Source of the DNA: Bacteroidota bacterium
GTDB taxonomy: Bacteria; Bacteroidota; Bacteroidia; UBA7662; CANHCV01
Length of the DNA stretch: 64,000 bases
Direction of reading: 5' to 3'
Assembly: GCA_947501265.1 (NCBI GenBank)
Contig: CANMVY010000002.1
Coordinates: 85,048 to 149,047, forward strand
A model generated the notes under the pieces. The model had not been told where the DNA came from and did not search any database. It saw only the letters and a program-made list of their open reading frames with translations. Shown piece by piece: positions 54,314-62,763 of the stretch (positions are counted from its first letter, which is position 1; each line of letters opens with the position of its first letter). The position numbers were made by a program, and so were the translations under genes.

Positions 54314-55480
54314 ATGTTAGACTTCTCCAACACTCAAATTGCCTTTGCTCACAAAAACACTCCTTCGCTCAACAAAGCGTATTGGCTTTTTAAAACCATG
54401 GGGAATCCTGGTTTGGTGAATACCGGAAGTGCATTGGCCAACTGGGCACTCAAAATGAAATTGCCCATCAAAGGCATCATCCGAAATACCCTTTATCAAC
54501 AATTTGTAGGAGGAGAAGATATTCAACGATGCGAAAAAGCCATCCAAGCGTTGGCGGAAAATGGCGTTGGAACCATCTTAGATTATTCGGTGGAAGGTCT
54601 CGAAGGTGAAGCAGCTTTCAATGCTGGTGCTGAAGAAATCGTTCGAACCATTCACAAAGCCAATGGCGACCAACGCATCCCGTTCGCCGTTTTTAAAGTA
54701 ACCGGTGTAGCTCGATTTGCGCTTTTGGAGAAAGTTAGCATGGAAAAATCTCTTACTTCCGAAGAAGAAAAAGAATGGAACGAAGTGGTTCGACGGGTGA
54801 ATTGGATTTGTGAAGAAGGATTCAAGGTTCATCAACCTGTTATGATTGATGCGGAAGAAACGTGGATCCAGCCGGCCATCGATCATTTGGCATTTGAAAT
54901 GATGAAAAAGTACAACCAAAACCAACCTTTGGTTTACAACACGGTTCAATTGTACCGACACGATCGCCTTTCTTACTTAAAGGAACTTTTTGAATCTTGC
55001 AAAAATGAATCCATTTATCTAGGTGTTAAACTGGTTCGTGGTGCTTATATGGAAAAAGAAAGGGAACGTGCTCAAACCATGGGTTACCCCTCCCCTATTC
55101 AACCTGAAAAATCGGCTACCGATATTGATTTCAACGCAGGTGTTGAGTTTTGTGTGAATCACATCGATCGAATTGGTTTGGTTGCTGGATCTCACAATGA
55201 AGAAAGCAATTACCACTTGGCGAAGTTAATGGATGCCAAAGGCCTTCCAAAAAATCATGCCCACGTTACCTTTTCGCAACTTTTAGGCATGAGCGACCAC
55301 ATCAGTTTCAACCTGTCGAATGCCGGTTACAATGTGGCTAAATACGTTCCTTACGGACCCGTAGAAGCTGTTTTTCCTTATCTGATTCGTCGCGCCAGAG
55401 AGAACACCTCGGTTGCCGGACAAGTTGGGCGCGAATTGGGTTTAATTCTTAAAGAGAGAAACCGAAGAAAAGGGTCATGA
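54314..55480 (+). CDS. Proline dehydrogenase
   Basis: The 388-residue protein is a monofunctional FAD-linked PRODH barrel. It has GVKLVRGAYMEKERERA (about 236-252) and the C-terminal substrate-binding segment YGPVEAVFPYLIRRARENT (about 350-368) with the RRxxEN residues that bind proline. It oxidises proline to pyrroline-5-carboxylate and feeds electrons to quinone. No P5C dehydrogenase is fused or adjacent. The stop overlaps an alkyltransferase-like gene by ATGA, an unexplained coupling. Confidence 0.94.
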   Translation: MLDFSNTQIAFAHKNTPSLNKAYWLFKTMGNPGLVNTGSALANWALKMKLPIKGIIRNTLYQQFVGGEDIQRCEKAIQALAENGVGTILDYSVEGLEGEAAFNAGAEEIVRTIHKANGDQRIPFAVFKVTGVARFALLEKVSMEKSLTSEEEKEWNEVVRRVNWICEEGFKVHQPVMIDAEETWIQPAIDHLAFEMMKKYNQNQPLVYNTVQLYRHDRLSYLKELFESCKNESIYLGVKLVRGAYMEKERERAQTMGYPSPIQPEKSATDIDFNAGVEFCVNHIDRIGLVAGSHNEESNYHLAKLMDAKGLPKNHAHVTFSQLLGMSDHISFNLSNAGYNVAKYVPYGPVEAVFPYLIRRARENTSVAGQVGRELGLILKERNRRKGS

Positions 55481-55959
55481 ACAAAACGACCCAACCGAAA
55501 AAGGGAATGCGCTCCCGCACTCCTTGGAAGGTCAAAATGCTCAAACCTGCCGAACCGCAATTCGTGGAAATGCCCGAAATTTGGGCTAAAAAAATGGGTA
55601 ACGGCCCACTTCTCATTCCAACACCCAAACGAATTGCCGAAGTGGTGAATGGCATTCACGAAGGCGATGTACTCACGTTGGAACAACTCAGAAGAATCCT
55701 TGCCGATGAACATGATGCGGCCCACTCCTGTCCCATGACCACCGGAATTTTCCTGCGCTTTGTGGCCGAAGCCACCGAAGAGCAATGGAAGGAAGGCGGA
55801 GCTACCCTCGCACCTTATTGGCGGGTGGTTCAGAACGATTACAAATTAAATCCTAAATTTCCGGGAGGCCCTGAGGTTCAAGCGCAAAGGTTGGAATCGG
55901 AAGGTTGGAAAATTAACCGCTCCAAAGCTCCTCATTTATGGAAAATCATCCTTCCCTAA
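55477..55959 (+). CDS. MGMT-like (alkyltransferase-like) protein lacking the acceptor cysteine
   Basis: The 160-residue protein has the winged-helix DNA-binding fold of O6-methylguanine-DNA methyltransferase. The order LTLEQLRRILADEH, SCPMTTGIFLRF and LNPKFPGGPEVQAQRLESEG matches a family of short MGMT-like proteins. Where MGMT has PCHRV the sequence reads PYWRVV (about 113-118), so the alkyl-accepting cysteine is missing. It may recognise damaged bases without repairing them, as ATL proteins do, or bind another ligand. It overlaps PRODH by ATGA and the next gene by 22 bp. Confidence 0.8.
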   Translation: MNKTTQPKKGMRSRTPWKVKMLKPAEPQFVEMPEIWAKKMGNGPLLIPTPKRIAEVVNGIHEGDVLTLEQLRRILADEHDAAHSCPMTTGIFLRFVAEATEEQWKEGGATLAPYWRVVQNDYKLNPKFPGGPEVQAQRLESEGWKINRSKAPHLWKIILP

Positions 55960-56573
55960 CACCGGCCTATCTCAAAAAAATGGGAATCAAAGAAGAAGAT
56001 CGGGTTTCCATCCTGGATCATTGGGCTCCTGATTTTCCGAACATTTTTCATTCCCTAGTCACAACCCAATTTCCCACTTGGGTATTGATTCCAGTCACGC
56101 ATCAGCAACACTTGCAAGAAGCCATGGATCAATGGGCTGAAACCCTTAAGAACATTCGCGTTTTCTGGATTGCACATCCCAAAAAGTCAAGTAAGATTGC
56201 CAGTGATTTAGGGCGAGACGAATCATGGATGCTGATGGAAGAATACGGTTTTATTCCCAATTTCTCGGTTGCGATTGACGAAAAATGGAGCGGACTTCGA
56301 TTCAAGTTCGATCCCAATAAACCGAAGTGGATTTCGGAGTATTCTATGAAAAAACGAGACTTAAATAATCGTCCAGAAATTACTCCACCAAAGGAATTAA
56401 CAGAGGCCTGGAAGGCCTTTCCAGAAGCTCAATCGTTTTATGAATCGCTTTCCTACAGTTGCAGAAAAGAATTCAGCCAATACGTTTCAGAAGCCAAGAA
56501 GGAAGAAACTCGCATCACTCGGGCGACTAAGGTTTTAGAAGCCCTATTGCAAAAGCGAAAAAATAGGATTTAA
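55938..56573 (+). CDS. DUF3052-like domain fused to a YdeI/OmpD-associated domain
   Basis: The 211-residue soluble protein has an N-terminal half (about 20-125, with RVFWIAHPKKSSKIASDL and AIDEKWSGLRFKF) resembling DUF3052. A C-terminal helical segment (about 155-211, AFPEAQSFYESLSYSCRKEF) is of the YdeI/OmpD-associated type. Both names are family labels without firm biochemistry. It overlaps the MGMT-like gene by 22 bp, so the pair is probably co-expressed and may act together. Confidence 0.75.
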   Translation: MENHPSLTPAYLKKMGIKEEDRVSILDHWAPDFPNIFHSLVTTQFPTWVLIPVTHQQHLQEAMDQWAETLKNIRVFWIAHPKKSSKIASDLGRDESWMLMEEYGFIPNFSVAIDEKWSGLRFKFDPNKPKWISEYSMKKRDLNNRPEITPPKELTEAWKAFPEAQSFYESLSYSCRKEFSQYVSEAKKEETRITRATKVLEALLQKRKNRI

Positions 56574-56601
56574 CCGTAGAAATTCCCCACCCATTTCCGC
56601 T

Positions 56602-56609
56602 TATTTTTG
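56602..56609 (+). promoter_or_regulatory. -7 element of the class III aminotransferase gene
   Basis: TATTTTTG matches the consensus; the ATG at 56621 is 11 bp downstream. Confidence 0.55.
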
Positions 56610-56620
56610 CGAAGTAAAAC

Positions 56621-57814
56621 ATGGAAACTCGGATGGATCATTCCCAACTTTTCTTCAAGCATTTGGCCCCTACCAATCCTTTTCCGGTAGGAATTGAAAT
56701 TGATTATGCTGAAGGATCGTGGATTTATGGACCGAAAGGAAAATGGTTGGATTTAATTGCTGGCATTGCGGTTTGTTCGGTAGGCCACCGGCATCCCAAC
56801 GTGGTTGCTGCCATTCACCAACAAGTTGATCGGTACTTGCACACCATGGTTTATGGAGAGTACGTTCAAGATGCAAATACCCGATTGGCACAAAAATTAA
56901 CTTCCCTCCTTCCTTCCACTTTAGACTGTATTTATTTGGTAAATTCAGGAACCGAAGCCAACGAGGCGGCCATCAAAATGGCTCGAAGAGCAACGGGAAG
57001 GAGTCAAATCATTAGCTTTCACAAATCCTACCACGGCAATACGATGGGAAGCCTATCCATTTCCGGGAATGAAACCAAGAAAGCTGCCTTTCGGCCATTG
57101 ATTCCCGATGTGGATTTCATTCAATTGAATCGATGGGAAGATTTGGATCGAATTACTTCCAACACTGCTGGCGTAATTTTGGAACCTGTTCAAGGTGATG
57201 CTGGTGTTCGTACCGCCCACAACGACTATTTAGTCGCTTTGCGAAACAAATGCACGGAAGTGGGCGCATTGCTTATTTTCGATGAGATTCAATGCGGTGT
57301 GGGACGTACGGGATCATGGTATTATTTCCAACAAACACCGGTGGTTCCAGATGCTTTTACGACCGCGAAAGGATTTGGTGGTGGACTTCCGATTGGCGCC
57401 CTAGTGGCATCGAAGGAATTGCACGCACTTTGGGCGCATGCTCCCATGTTGGGCCACATCACCACGTTTGGAGGCAACCCGGTTTGTTCCGCTTCTGCAT
57501 TGGCCGTGCTCGAAACCATCGAATCGGAAAAACTGATGGATCAAATCCCTGAAAAGGCGAATTTCATTCGCTCACGACTCAATCATCCGCAAATTCTTGA
57601 AATTCGCAACGAAGGATTGATGTTTGCCGTAGATTTAAAATCAGAAGAAGAAGTAGGAAAATTGTTCGATTACTGCCTACAAAACGGAGTGATTATTTAC
57701 CGATTCTTAAGCAGTCCCAGCAGTTTTCGCATGGCGCCACCCCTCACCATTTCTTTGGAAGAATTGGAATTTGGGATGAAGGTAATTTTGGAAGGATTAA
57801 ATGTGCTTAAATAA
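56621..57814 (+). CDS. Class III PLP aminotransferase (acetylornithine/ornithine-type)
   Basis: The 397-residue enzyme shows class III signatures: NSGTEANEAAIKMARRATGR (about 109-128), the Asp in LLIFDEIQCGVGRTG (about 214-228) and the PLP lysine in TTAKGFGGGLPIGA (about 246-259). Family members transfer the omega-amino group of ornithine, acetylornithine, GABA or lysine to 2-oxoglutarate. No arginine biosynthesis genes surround it, so the substrate is open; with PRODH upstream, proline/ornithine catabolism is a possibility. A second ATG at 56633 could be the start. The 3' end overlaps the response regulator by 8 bp. Confidence 0.88.
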   Translation: METRMDHSQLFFKHLAPTNPFPVGIEIDYAEGSWIYGPKGKWLDLIAGIAVCSVGHRHPNVVAAIHQQVDRYLHTMVYGEYVQDANTRLAQKLTSLLPSTLDCIYLVNSGTEANEAAIKMARRATGRSQIISFHKSYHGNTMGSLSISGNETKKAAFRPLIPDVDFIQLNRWEDLDRITSNTAGVILEPVQGDAGVRTAHNDYLVALRNKCTEVGALLIFDEIQCGVGRTGSWYYFQQTPVVPDAFTTAKGFGGGLPIGALVASKELHALWAHAPMLGHITTFGGNPVCSASALAVLETIESEKLMDQIPEKANFIRSRLNHPQILEIRNEGLMFAVDLKSEEEVGKLFDYCLQNGVIIYRFLSSPSSFRMAPPLTISLEELEFGMKVILEGLNVLK

Positions 57815-58514
57815 GCGGATCTGCTTCAGGATTTACGAATTTATACCCCACTCCTTTGATCGTGCGGATATAATCTTCACCAATTTTTTCCCGAAGTTTG
57901 CGAATTTGCACATCAATATTTCGATCACCAACAATGATATCATCTCCCCAAACTTGGCTCATCATGACATCGCGGTTGAAAACTTTTCCGGGTTTTGAGC
58001 TAAGGAGAAGAAGAATTTCAAATTGTTTTTTAGGAAGATGAATGGCTTCACCGCCTTTGAAAATAAGGTGTTGTTCTTTATCGATGATGAGGCCATGCAA
58101 TTCGATGCTGTTGGGGCTAATGCCCTCTTCTAATCCATCGGCACGGCGAAGCAATGATTTGATTTTGGAAAGCAAAACCCGCGGTTTGATGGGCTTGGTG
58201 ATGTAATCGTCGGCGCCCGCTTCTAGCCCAGCAATTTGGGAGTAGTCTTCGGCTCGGGCGGTGAGAAAACAAATGATGGCTTTGGAGGTAGCCGGATTTT
58301 TTCGAATCTCAATGCAAGATTCAATGCCATCCATAACGGGCATCATTACATCCATGAGAACCAAATCGGGTAAAAATCCCTTTGCCTTCTCTAATCCTTC
58401 CGCTCCATTGTTGGCGCGTTGAACTTCGTATCCTTCCATTTCCAAGTTAAAACCCAAAAACTCCAGAATATCCGGTTCATCATCAACAATCAAAATGCGT
58501 TGTTTCGAACTCAT
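57807..58514 (-). CDS. OmpR/PhoB-family response regulator
   Basis: The 235-residue protein has a receiver domain with phosphoacceptor D55 (LVLMDVMMP), acidic pocket D11-D12 and the conserved Lys in ITKPIKP (about 109-115). A C-terminal winged helix (about 135-230) carries GDRNIDVQIRKLREKIGEDYIRTIKGVGYKF. It should bind DNA when phosphorylated. No histidine kinase gene lies beside it, so the partner is elsewhere. A -7 box is 16 bp upstream of the ATG. Confidence 0.94.
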   Translation of the reverse strand: MSSKQRILIVDDEPDILEFLGFNLEMEGYEVQRANNGAEGLEKAKGFLPDLVLMDVMMPVMDGIESCIEIRKNPATSKAIICFLTARAEDYSQIAGLEAGADDYITKPIKPRVLLSKIKSLLRRADGLEEGISPNSIELHGLIIDKEQHLIFKGGEAIHLPKKQFEILLLLSSKPGKVFNRDVMMSQVWGDDIIVGDRNIDVQIRKLREKIGEDYIRTIKGVGYKFVNPEADPLI

Positions 58515-58530
58515 GCCCTTAAATTTACTT

Positions 58531-58538
58531 CAAAATTA
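58531..58538 (-). promoter_or_regulatory. -7 element of the response regulator gene
   Basis: On the minus strand this reads TAATTTTG, 16 bp before the ATG at 58514. Confidence 0.5.
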
Positions 58539-58586
58539 GATTTGGAATGACTCCATGCACCCGCTTAATCATAGTTTAAAGTTAAA

Positions 58587-59237
58587 TTAAATTTGCGAAT
58601 TTTTGGAAGGAAAAAATTTTGCCTTGACGATTCCAAAAACGACTGGTACAAAACTGATTCCTACGACAGCCAAAACCACGATTTCAAAATGGCTTTTCAC
58701 CCATTGATTATTGCCGAAAAGGTAACCTATCCAAGCGATGGAATTCACCCAAATGATTGCTCCTGCAACTCCATAACCCACATATTTTCGGTATTCCATG
58801 TTGCTGGCACCGGCTACAAAAGGTGCAACCGTTCGAACGATCGGAATAAATCGAGCTAAAATCACCGTTAAAGGGCCGTGTTTTTCGTAGTATACCTCGG
58901 TCTTTTCCAAATGCTCTCGTTTGAGAAAAAGAAAGCGTTCTTTTTTCTTCAACGTTGCTCCCAATTTTTTTCCCATAAAATAGTTGAGCTGATCACCCAA
59001 CAAAGCAGCTACGATGAGAAGTGGGACTAAAATACCCATGTTCAAACCCGTTTCTGGTCGAGCAGCCAAAGCACCAATGGCAAACAGCAATGAATCGCCC
59101 GGTAATAACGGCATCACAACCAAACCAGTTTCCGTGAAGACGATTAAAAAAAGGATGACGTAAGTTAATGTTCCGTATTCATTTAAAAAATCAACCAAAT
59201 GCTGGTCGATGTGTAAAATAAAATCAATGATTTGCAT
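58587..59237 (-). CDS. DedA-family membrane protein
   Basis: The 216-residue protein has the DedA marks VFTETGLVVMPLLPGDSLLFAIGAL (about 34-58, described by its E and PGD residues) and RFIPIVRTVAPFVAGASNM (about 133-151) with the conserved arginines. DedA proteins act as lipid scramblases or undecaprenyl phosphate flippases needed for envelope integrity. The start overlaps the S46 peptidase stop by 14 bp, so both are on one transcript. Confidence 0.92.
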   Translation of the reverse strand: MQIIDFILHIDQHLVDFLNEYGTLTYVILFLIVFTETGLVVMPLLPGDSLLFAIGALAARPETGLNMGILVPLLIVAALLGDQLNYFMGKKLGATLKKKERFLFLKREHLEKTEVYYEKHGPLTVILARFIPIVRTVAPFVAGASNMEYRKYVGYGVAGAIIWVNSIAWIGYLFGNNQWVKSHFEIVVLAVVGISFVPVVFGIVKAKFFPSKNSQI

Positions 59238-61329
59238 TCTGTATTTCCTTCATTAAGTTTTGAGCACCTGAAAATTTATCAATCACGAACAAGACGTATC
59301 GAATATCGCAACCGATGGATCGCGAATATTTATCGTCCCAAGCAAAATCGTTGATGGTGGCAGTGTAGGCACGATCAAAATTAATCGCTACCAATTCACC
59401 TTTGTTGTTCATCACCGGAGAACCGGAATTTCCACCCGAAGTGTCCAAATTGTACAAAATGGCTACCGGCACATCTTTCAACGTGGGATGAATGTAATCG
59501 CCAAAATCTTTGGCCTCGTGCAACTCTTTTAATTTGGCAGGATATTCAAAATCTCCTCCATTGGATCCCTTTTCCACAACCCCTTTCAACGTGGTTACCG
59601 GTGCTTGGTAAATGGCATCATCGGGCGAATAGCCTTTTACATTTCCAAAGGTTAAACGCAACGTAGCATTGGCATCGGGCAGAAACTGATCTCCCAATAC
59701 AGCCTGACGTGCTTCCAAATACTCGGGCATCAGGCCCGCAAGAATTCCTTGGCGGGTGTTGTTCTCTTCCATGATTTTGGCACGCAAGACCATTACTTGT
59801 TTGGCCCAATCGTACATCGGGTTCTTCATAATCACTTGCCAATCAGCTAATTTCCAAGAACTTACTTTTTCAGGAACAAAATTCCACCAAGCGAAATTCT
59901 CGACCATGCCGTTCGTAGCAACCAGCTTGGTGCGATCCCCGCTGCTGGGTTGCCCATCCCCAAAAATCTGGGCTTCTTCTTTCATCATCCATAGTAGAAA
60001 ATCCTTTTCTAAGGAAGGATGATAATTGGCTAAGATCGATTTCCATTTGGTACTGTTCTCAACAAGAAGTGCCGACAAAGCACTATCGGGGTTCGTTGTT
60101 TTATTGGCTTTGGATTGGAGGGATTCAATGGTGGCGACCATGTTCATCCAACCGGAATGGGTCGTGATGTTGTTCACCCATAAATCACGTGGCGCAGCTA
60201 ACTCCATGGCTGCATACACTTTATTGAGTTCTTCAACGGCATTTTTCCCTCCCGATTTGGCCGACAAATGGGCTTTGATTTTCTCATCCAACGCCGCTTT
60301 ATCGGCTAAAATGGAGGTGCGACGCAATCCTTGCATCTTTCCTTTGTAGTTTTTGGTAACGTTGGCCAAGCTTTTTGTTTTACCAGCAAACTTCAACATC
60401 AAGCGCGGATCCGTTGCTGCCAATGCATTCATGGAACTGATCAAATAATCGTTCACTTTGGTGGTGATGGGCAACAACTGATTTTTCTGGTATTGAAGGT
60501 AAGAAGCTGGATAATTTTTGAAGGTACGTCCGGGGTATCCCAAAATGAACACCATTTCGTTCTCGTTCACCCCGTCGAAATCGATCTTCAAAATTCTTTT
60601 GGGTTTAAACGCAACATTGTCGGGCGAATACGCGGCCGGTTTTCCATCCTTTGACACGTAGGCACGCACGATAGAAAAGTCGCCGGTGTGACGTGGCCAA
60701 ACCCAGTTATCGCTTTCTCCACCGAATTCTCCGATGTTTCTGGGTGGAACATATACCAAACGAATGTCTTGAATGGTTTGGTATCGGAATAAATAATAGG
60801 TTTTCCCCGTGAACATTTCACTCACTTCGCAAGAAAGTCCGGAGTTCTTTTCGTTTTCGAATTTTTGGATTTCATTAATAGCTTGACGAATGGCTTCGAT
60901 TTTTTTATTGGGATCGGAAATGGATTTAGCTTTTTCCAAGACCTTAGCCGAAACATCTTCATAAGAAAGGGTAATTTTTACCGTGAGGTCTTTTACCGGA
61001 ATTTCCTTGATGCGATCGGCCGCATAGTACCCGTTGGTAAGGTAATCGTTGGCCGGGGAAGAGACATTGGCCACACTTCCAAACACGCAATGGTGGTTGG
61101 TAATAATGAGTCCTTCGGGAGAAATGAAGGAACCGGTGCATCCGCCAATTCGCACCAATGCATCGATTTGGCTGTTTCCGCCAGGGGTAAACATTTGTGC
61201 CTGGGTCATTTTAAAACCCGCTTTTTTGAAGTTGATGCGTTTAATTTCACTCAAAGGGTACATGCCCTCATCGGCCATTGCTCCCAAAAAGGAAAAGGCC
61301 ATCATCCAAAACAAAAATCCTTTTTTCAT
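59224..61329 (-). CDS. S46 dipeptidyl peptidase, DPP11-like
   Basis: The protein of about 701 residues has a signal peptide (about 1-19) and the S46 triad: His in TNHHC (about 79-80), Asp in GGESDNW, and Ser635 in GGNSGSPV. Eighteen residues after the serine, NFDR places an arginine (R653) where P. gingivalis DPP11 has R673, which sets preference for Asp/Glu at P1; DPP7 has Gly there. It should release acidic dipeptides in the periplasm for uptake. I chose ATG 61329 (signal peptide start); the -7 box ends 4 bp upstream. Overlaps dedA by 14 bp. Confidence 0.93.
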   Translation of the reverse strand: MKKGFLFWMMAFSFLGAMADEGMYPLSEIKRINFKKAGFKMTQAQMFTPGGNSQIDALVRIGGCTGSFISPEGLIITNHHCVFGSVANVSSPANDYLTNGYYAADRIKEIPVKDLTVKITLSYEDVSAKVLEKAKSISDPNKKIEAIRQAINEIQKFENEKNSGLSCEVSEMFTGKTYYLFRYQTIQDIRLVYVPPRNIGEFGGESDNWVWPRHTGDFSIVRAYVSKDGKPAAYSPDNVAFKPKRILKIDFDGVNENEMVFILGYPGRTFKNYPASYLQYQKNQLLPITTKVNDYLISSMNALAATDPRLMLKFAGKTKSLANVTKNYKGKMQGLRRTSILADKAALDEKIKAHLSAKSGGKNAVEELNKVYAAMELAAPRDLWVNNITTHSGWMNMVATIESLQSKANKTTNPDSALSALLVENSTKWKSILANYHPSLEKDFLLWMMKEEAQIFGDGQPSSGDRTKLVATNGMVENFAWWNFVPEKVSSWKLADWQVIMKNPMYDWAKQVMVLRAKIMEENNTRQGILAGLMPEYLEARQAVLGDQFLPDANATLRLTFGNVKGYSPDDAIYQAPVTTLKGVVEKGSNGGDFEYPAKLKELHEAKDFGDYIHPTLKDVPVAILYNLDTSGGNSGSPVMNNKGELVAINFDRAYTATINDFAWDDKYSRSIGCDIRYVLFVIDKFSGAQNLMKEIQNANH

Positions 61330-61333
61330 GTCC

Positions 61334-61341
61334 CAAAGGTA
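61334..61341 (-). promoter_or_regulatory. -7 element of the S46 peptidase gene
   Basis: On the minus strand TACCTTTG is followed by GGAC and the ATG at 61329. It is divergent from the ffh promoter 33 bp away, which has the same 4-bp spacing. Confidence 0.6.
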
Positions 61342-61374
61342 GGAAAAAGTGGGCGTAACCTCGACCAAAAAGAT

Positions 61375-61382
61375 TAACTTTG
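61375..61382 (+). promoter_or_regulatory. -7 element of ffh
   Basis: TAACTTTG is followed by CAAC and the ffh ATG. The 4-bp spacing predicts a leaderless mRNA. No TTTG at -33. Confidence 0.6.
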
Positions 61383-61386
61383 CAAC

Positions 61387-62712
61387 ATGTTCGAAAATCT
61401 ATCCAATCGACTAGAGAGCGCCTTCAAATTATTGAAGGGCCAAGGGCAAATTACCGACGTTAACGTTGCCACCACCATGAAAGAAATCCGTCGCGCCTTG
61501 TTGGATGCCGACGTTAGCTTTAAAATTGCCAAAGACTTTACCGATGCAGTAAGGGAAAAAGCCACAGGACAAAACGTGCTGAACAGCATTACTCCGGGGC
61601 AATTGCTCACCAAAATCATGCACGATGAATTAACGACATTGATGGGTGGAACGGCCAAGGAAATCAATCTTAGTGGTCGCCCATCGGTGGTATTGATGTC
61701 GGGATTGCAAGGTTCGGGGAAAACAACGTTCTCGGGAAAATTGGCACTGCGTTTAAAAGGCAAAGGACAGAAGGTTTTGTTGGCAGCCTGCGACATTTAC
61801 CGACCGGCGGCCATCGACCAATTGCATACGTTAGGAAGCCAGATTGGGGTAGAAGTTTATTCTGAACCCGGAAATAACAACGCGGTACAGATTGCTCAAA
61901 ATGCTCTTCAAAAGGCAAAAGCTGAAGGATTTTCGGTACTGATTGTCGATACAGCAGGCCGTTTAGCGGTAGACGAAGCCATGATGGTGGAAATTGCGGC
62001 CGTGAAGCAAGCCATTCAACCTACTGAAACGTTGTTCGTGGTGGATTCCATGACGGGGCAAGATGCGGTAAATACCGCAAAAGCATTCCATGATCGTTTG
62101 AATTTCGACGGGGTTATTTTAACCAAATTGGATGGAGATACCCGCGGTGGAGCGGCGCTTACGATTTCTTTTACGGTAGGCAAGCCCATCAAATTCGTTG
62201 GAACCGGCGAGAAGATGGAAGCGTTGGATGTTTTCCATCCCGACCGAATGGCCAACCGAATTTTGGGAATGGGCGATGTGGTTTCGTTGGTAGAACGGGC
62301 GCAAGAAGCTTATTCGGATGAGGAAGCCAAGAAATTGGAAGCCAAATTGCGGAAGAACCAATTCGATTTCAACGACTTTTTTGAACAAATTCAGCAAATC
62401 AAAAAGATGGGGAACATCAAGGATTTGATGGGAATGATTCCAGGCGTTGGCAAAGCCATGAAAGATTTACCGGTTGACAACGACGCGTTTAAATCGGTTG
62501 AAGCGATCATTCAAAGCATGACTCCGGAAGAACGCCGCAAACCAGAAATTTTGAGTGGAAGTCGCCGCAAGCGCATTGCCCGCGGAAGTGGATATGACAT
62601 TCAGCGTGTAAATCAATTGATTAAGCAATTTGAAGACATGCAGAAGATGATGAAAATGATGAATAAAATGGGCAAAGGCGGTAAAGGGATGAAAATGCCT
62701 TTTGGCTTTTGA
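61387..62712 (+). CDS. ffh: Signal recognition particle protein Ffh (SRP54)
   Basis: The 441-residue protein has the N domain (about 1-85), a G domain with GLQGSGKTT (about 105-113), DTAGRLAVDE and TKLDGDTRGGAAL, and a C-terminal methionine-rich M domain (about 325-441) that binds signal peptides and SRP RNA. It delivers nascent membrane proteins to FtsY and SecYEG. The start is fixed by the MFENLSNRLESAF opening typical of Ffh. rpsP follows with its own promoter. Confidence 0.97.
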   Translation: MFENLSNRLESAFKLLKGQGQITDVNVATTMKEIRRALLDADVSFKIAKDFTDAVREKATGQNVLNSITPGQLLTKIMHDELTTLMGGTAKEINLSGRPSVVLMSGLQGSGKTTFSGKLALRLKGKGQKVLLAACDIYRPAAIDQLHTLGSQIGVEVYSEPGNNNAVQIAQNALQKAKAEGFSVLIVDTAGRLAVDEAMMVEIAAVKQAIQPTETLFVVDSMTGQDAVNTAKAFHDRLNFDGVILTKLDGDTRGGAALTISFTVGKPIKFVGTGEKMEALDVFHPDRMANRILGMGDVVSLVERAQEAYSDEEAKKLEAKLRKNQFDFNDFFEQIQQIKKMGNIKDLMGMIPGVGKAMKDLPVDNDAFKSVEAIIQSMTPEERRKPEILSGSRRKRIARGSGYDIQRVNQLIKQFEDMQKMMKMMNKMGKGGKGMKMPFGF

Positions 62713-62737
62713 TAATAAAAATCTTTTCTTACCTTTG
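62708..62737 (+). promoter_or_regulatory. Promoter of rpsP
   Basis: TTTG (62708-62711), an 18-bp spacer and TACCTTTG (62730-62737) fit the -33/-7 consensus. It overlaps the ffh stop region and leaves a 26-nt leader before the rpsP ATG. Confidence 0.65.
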
Positions 62738-62763
62738 CACCTCACTTAAAACAAACCTTTACA

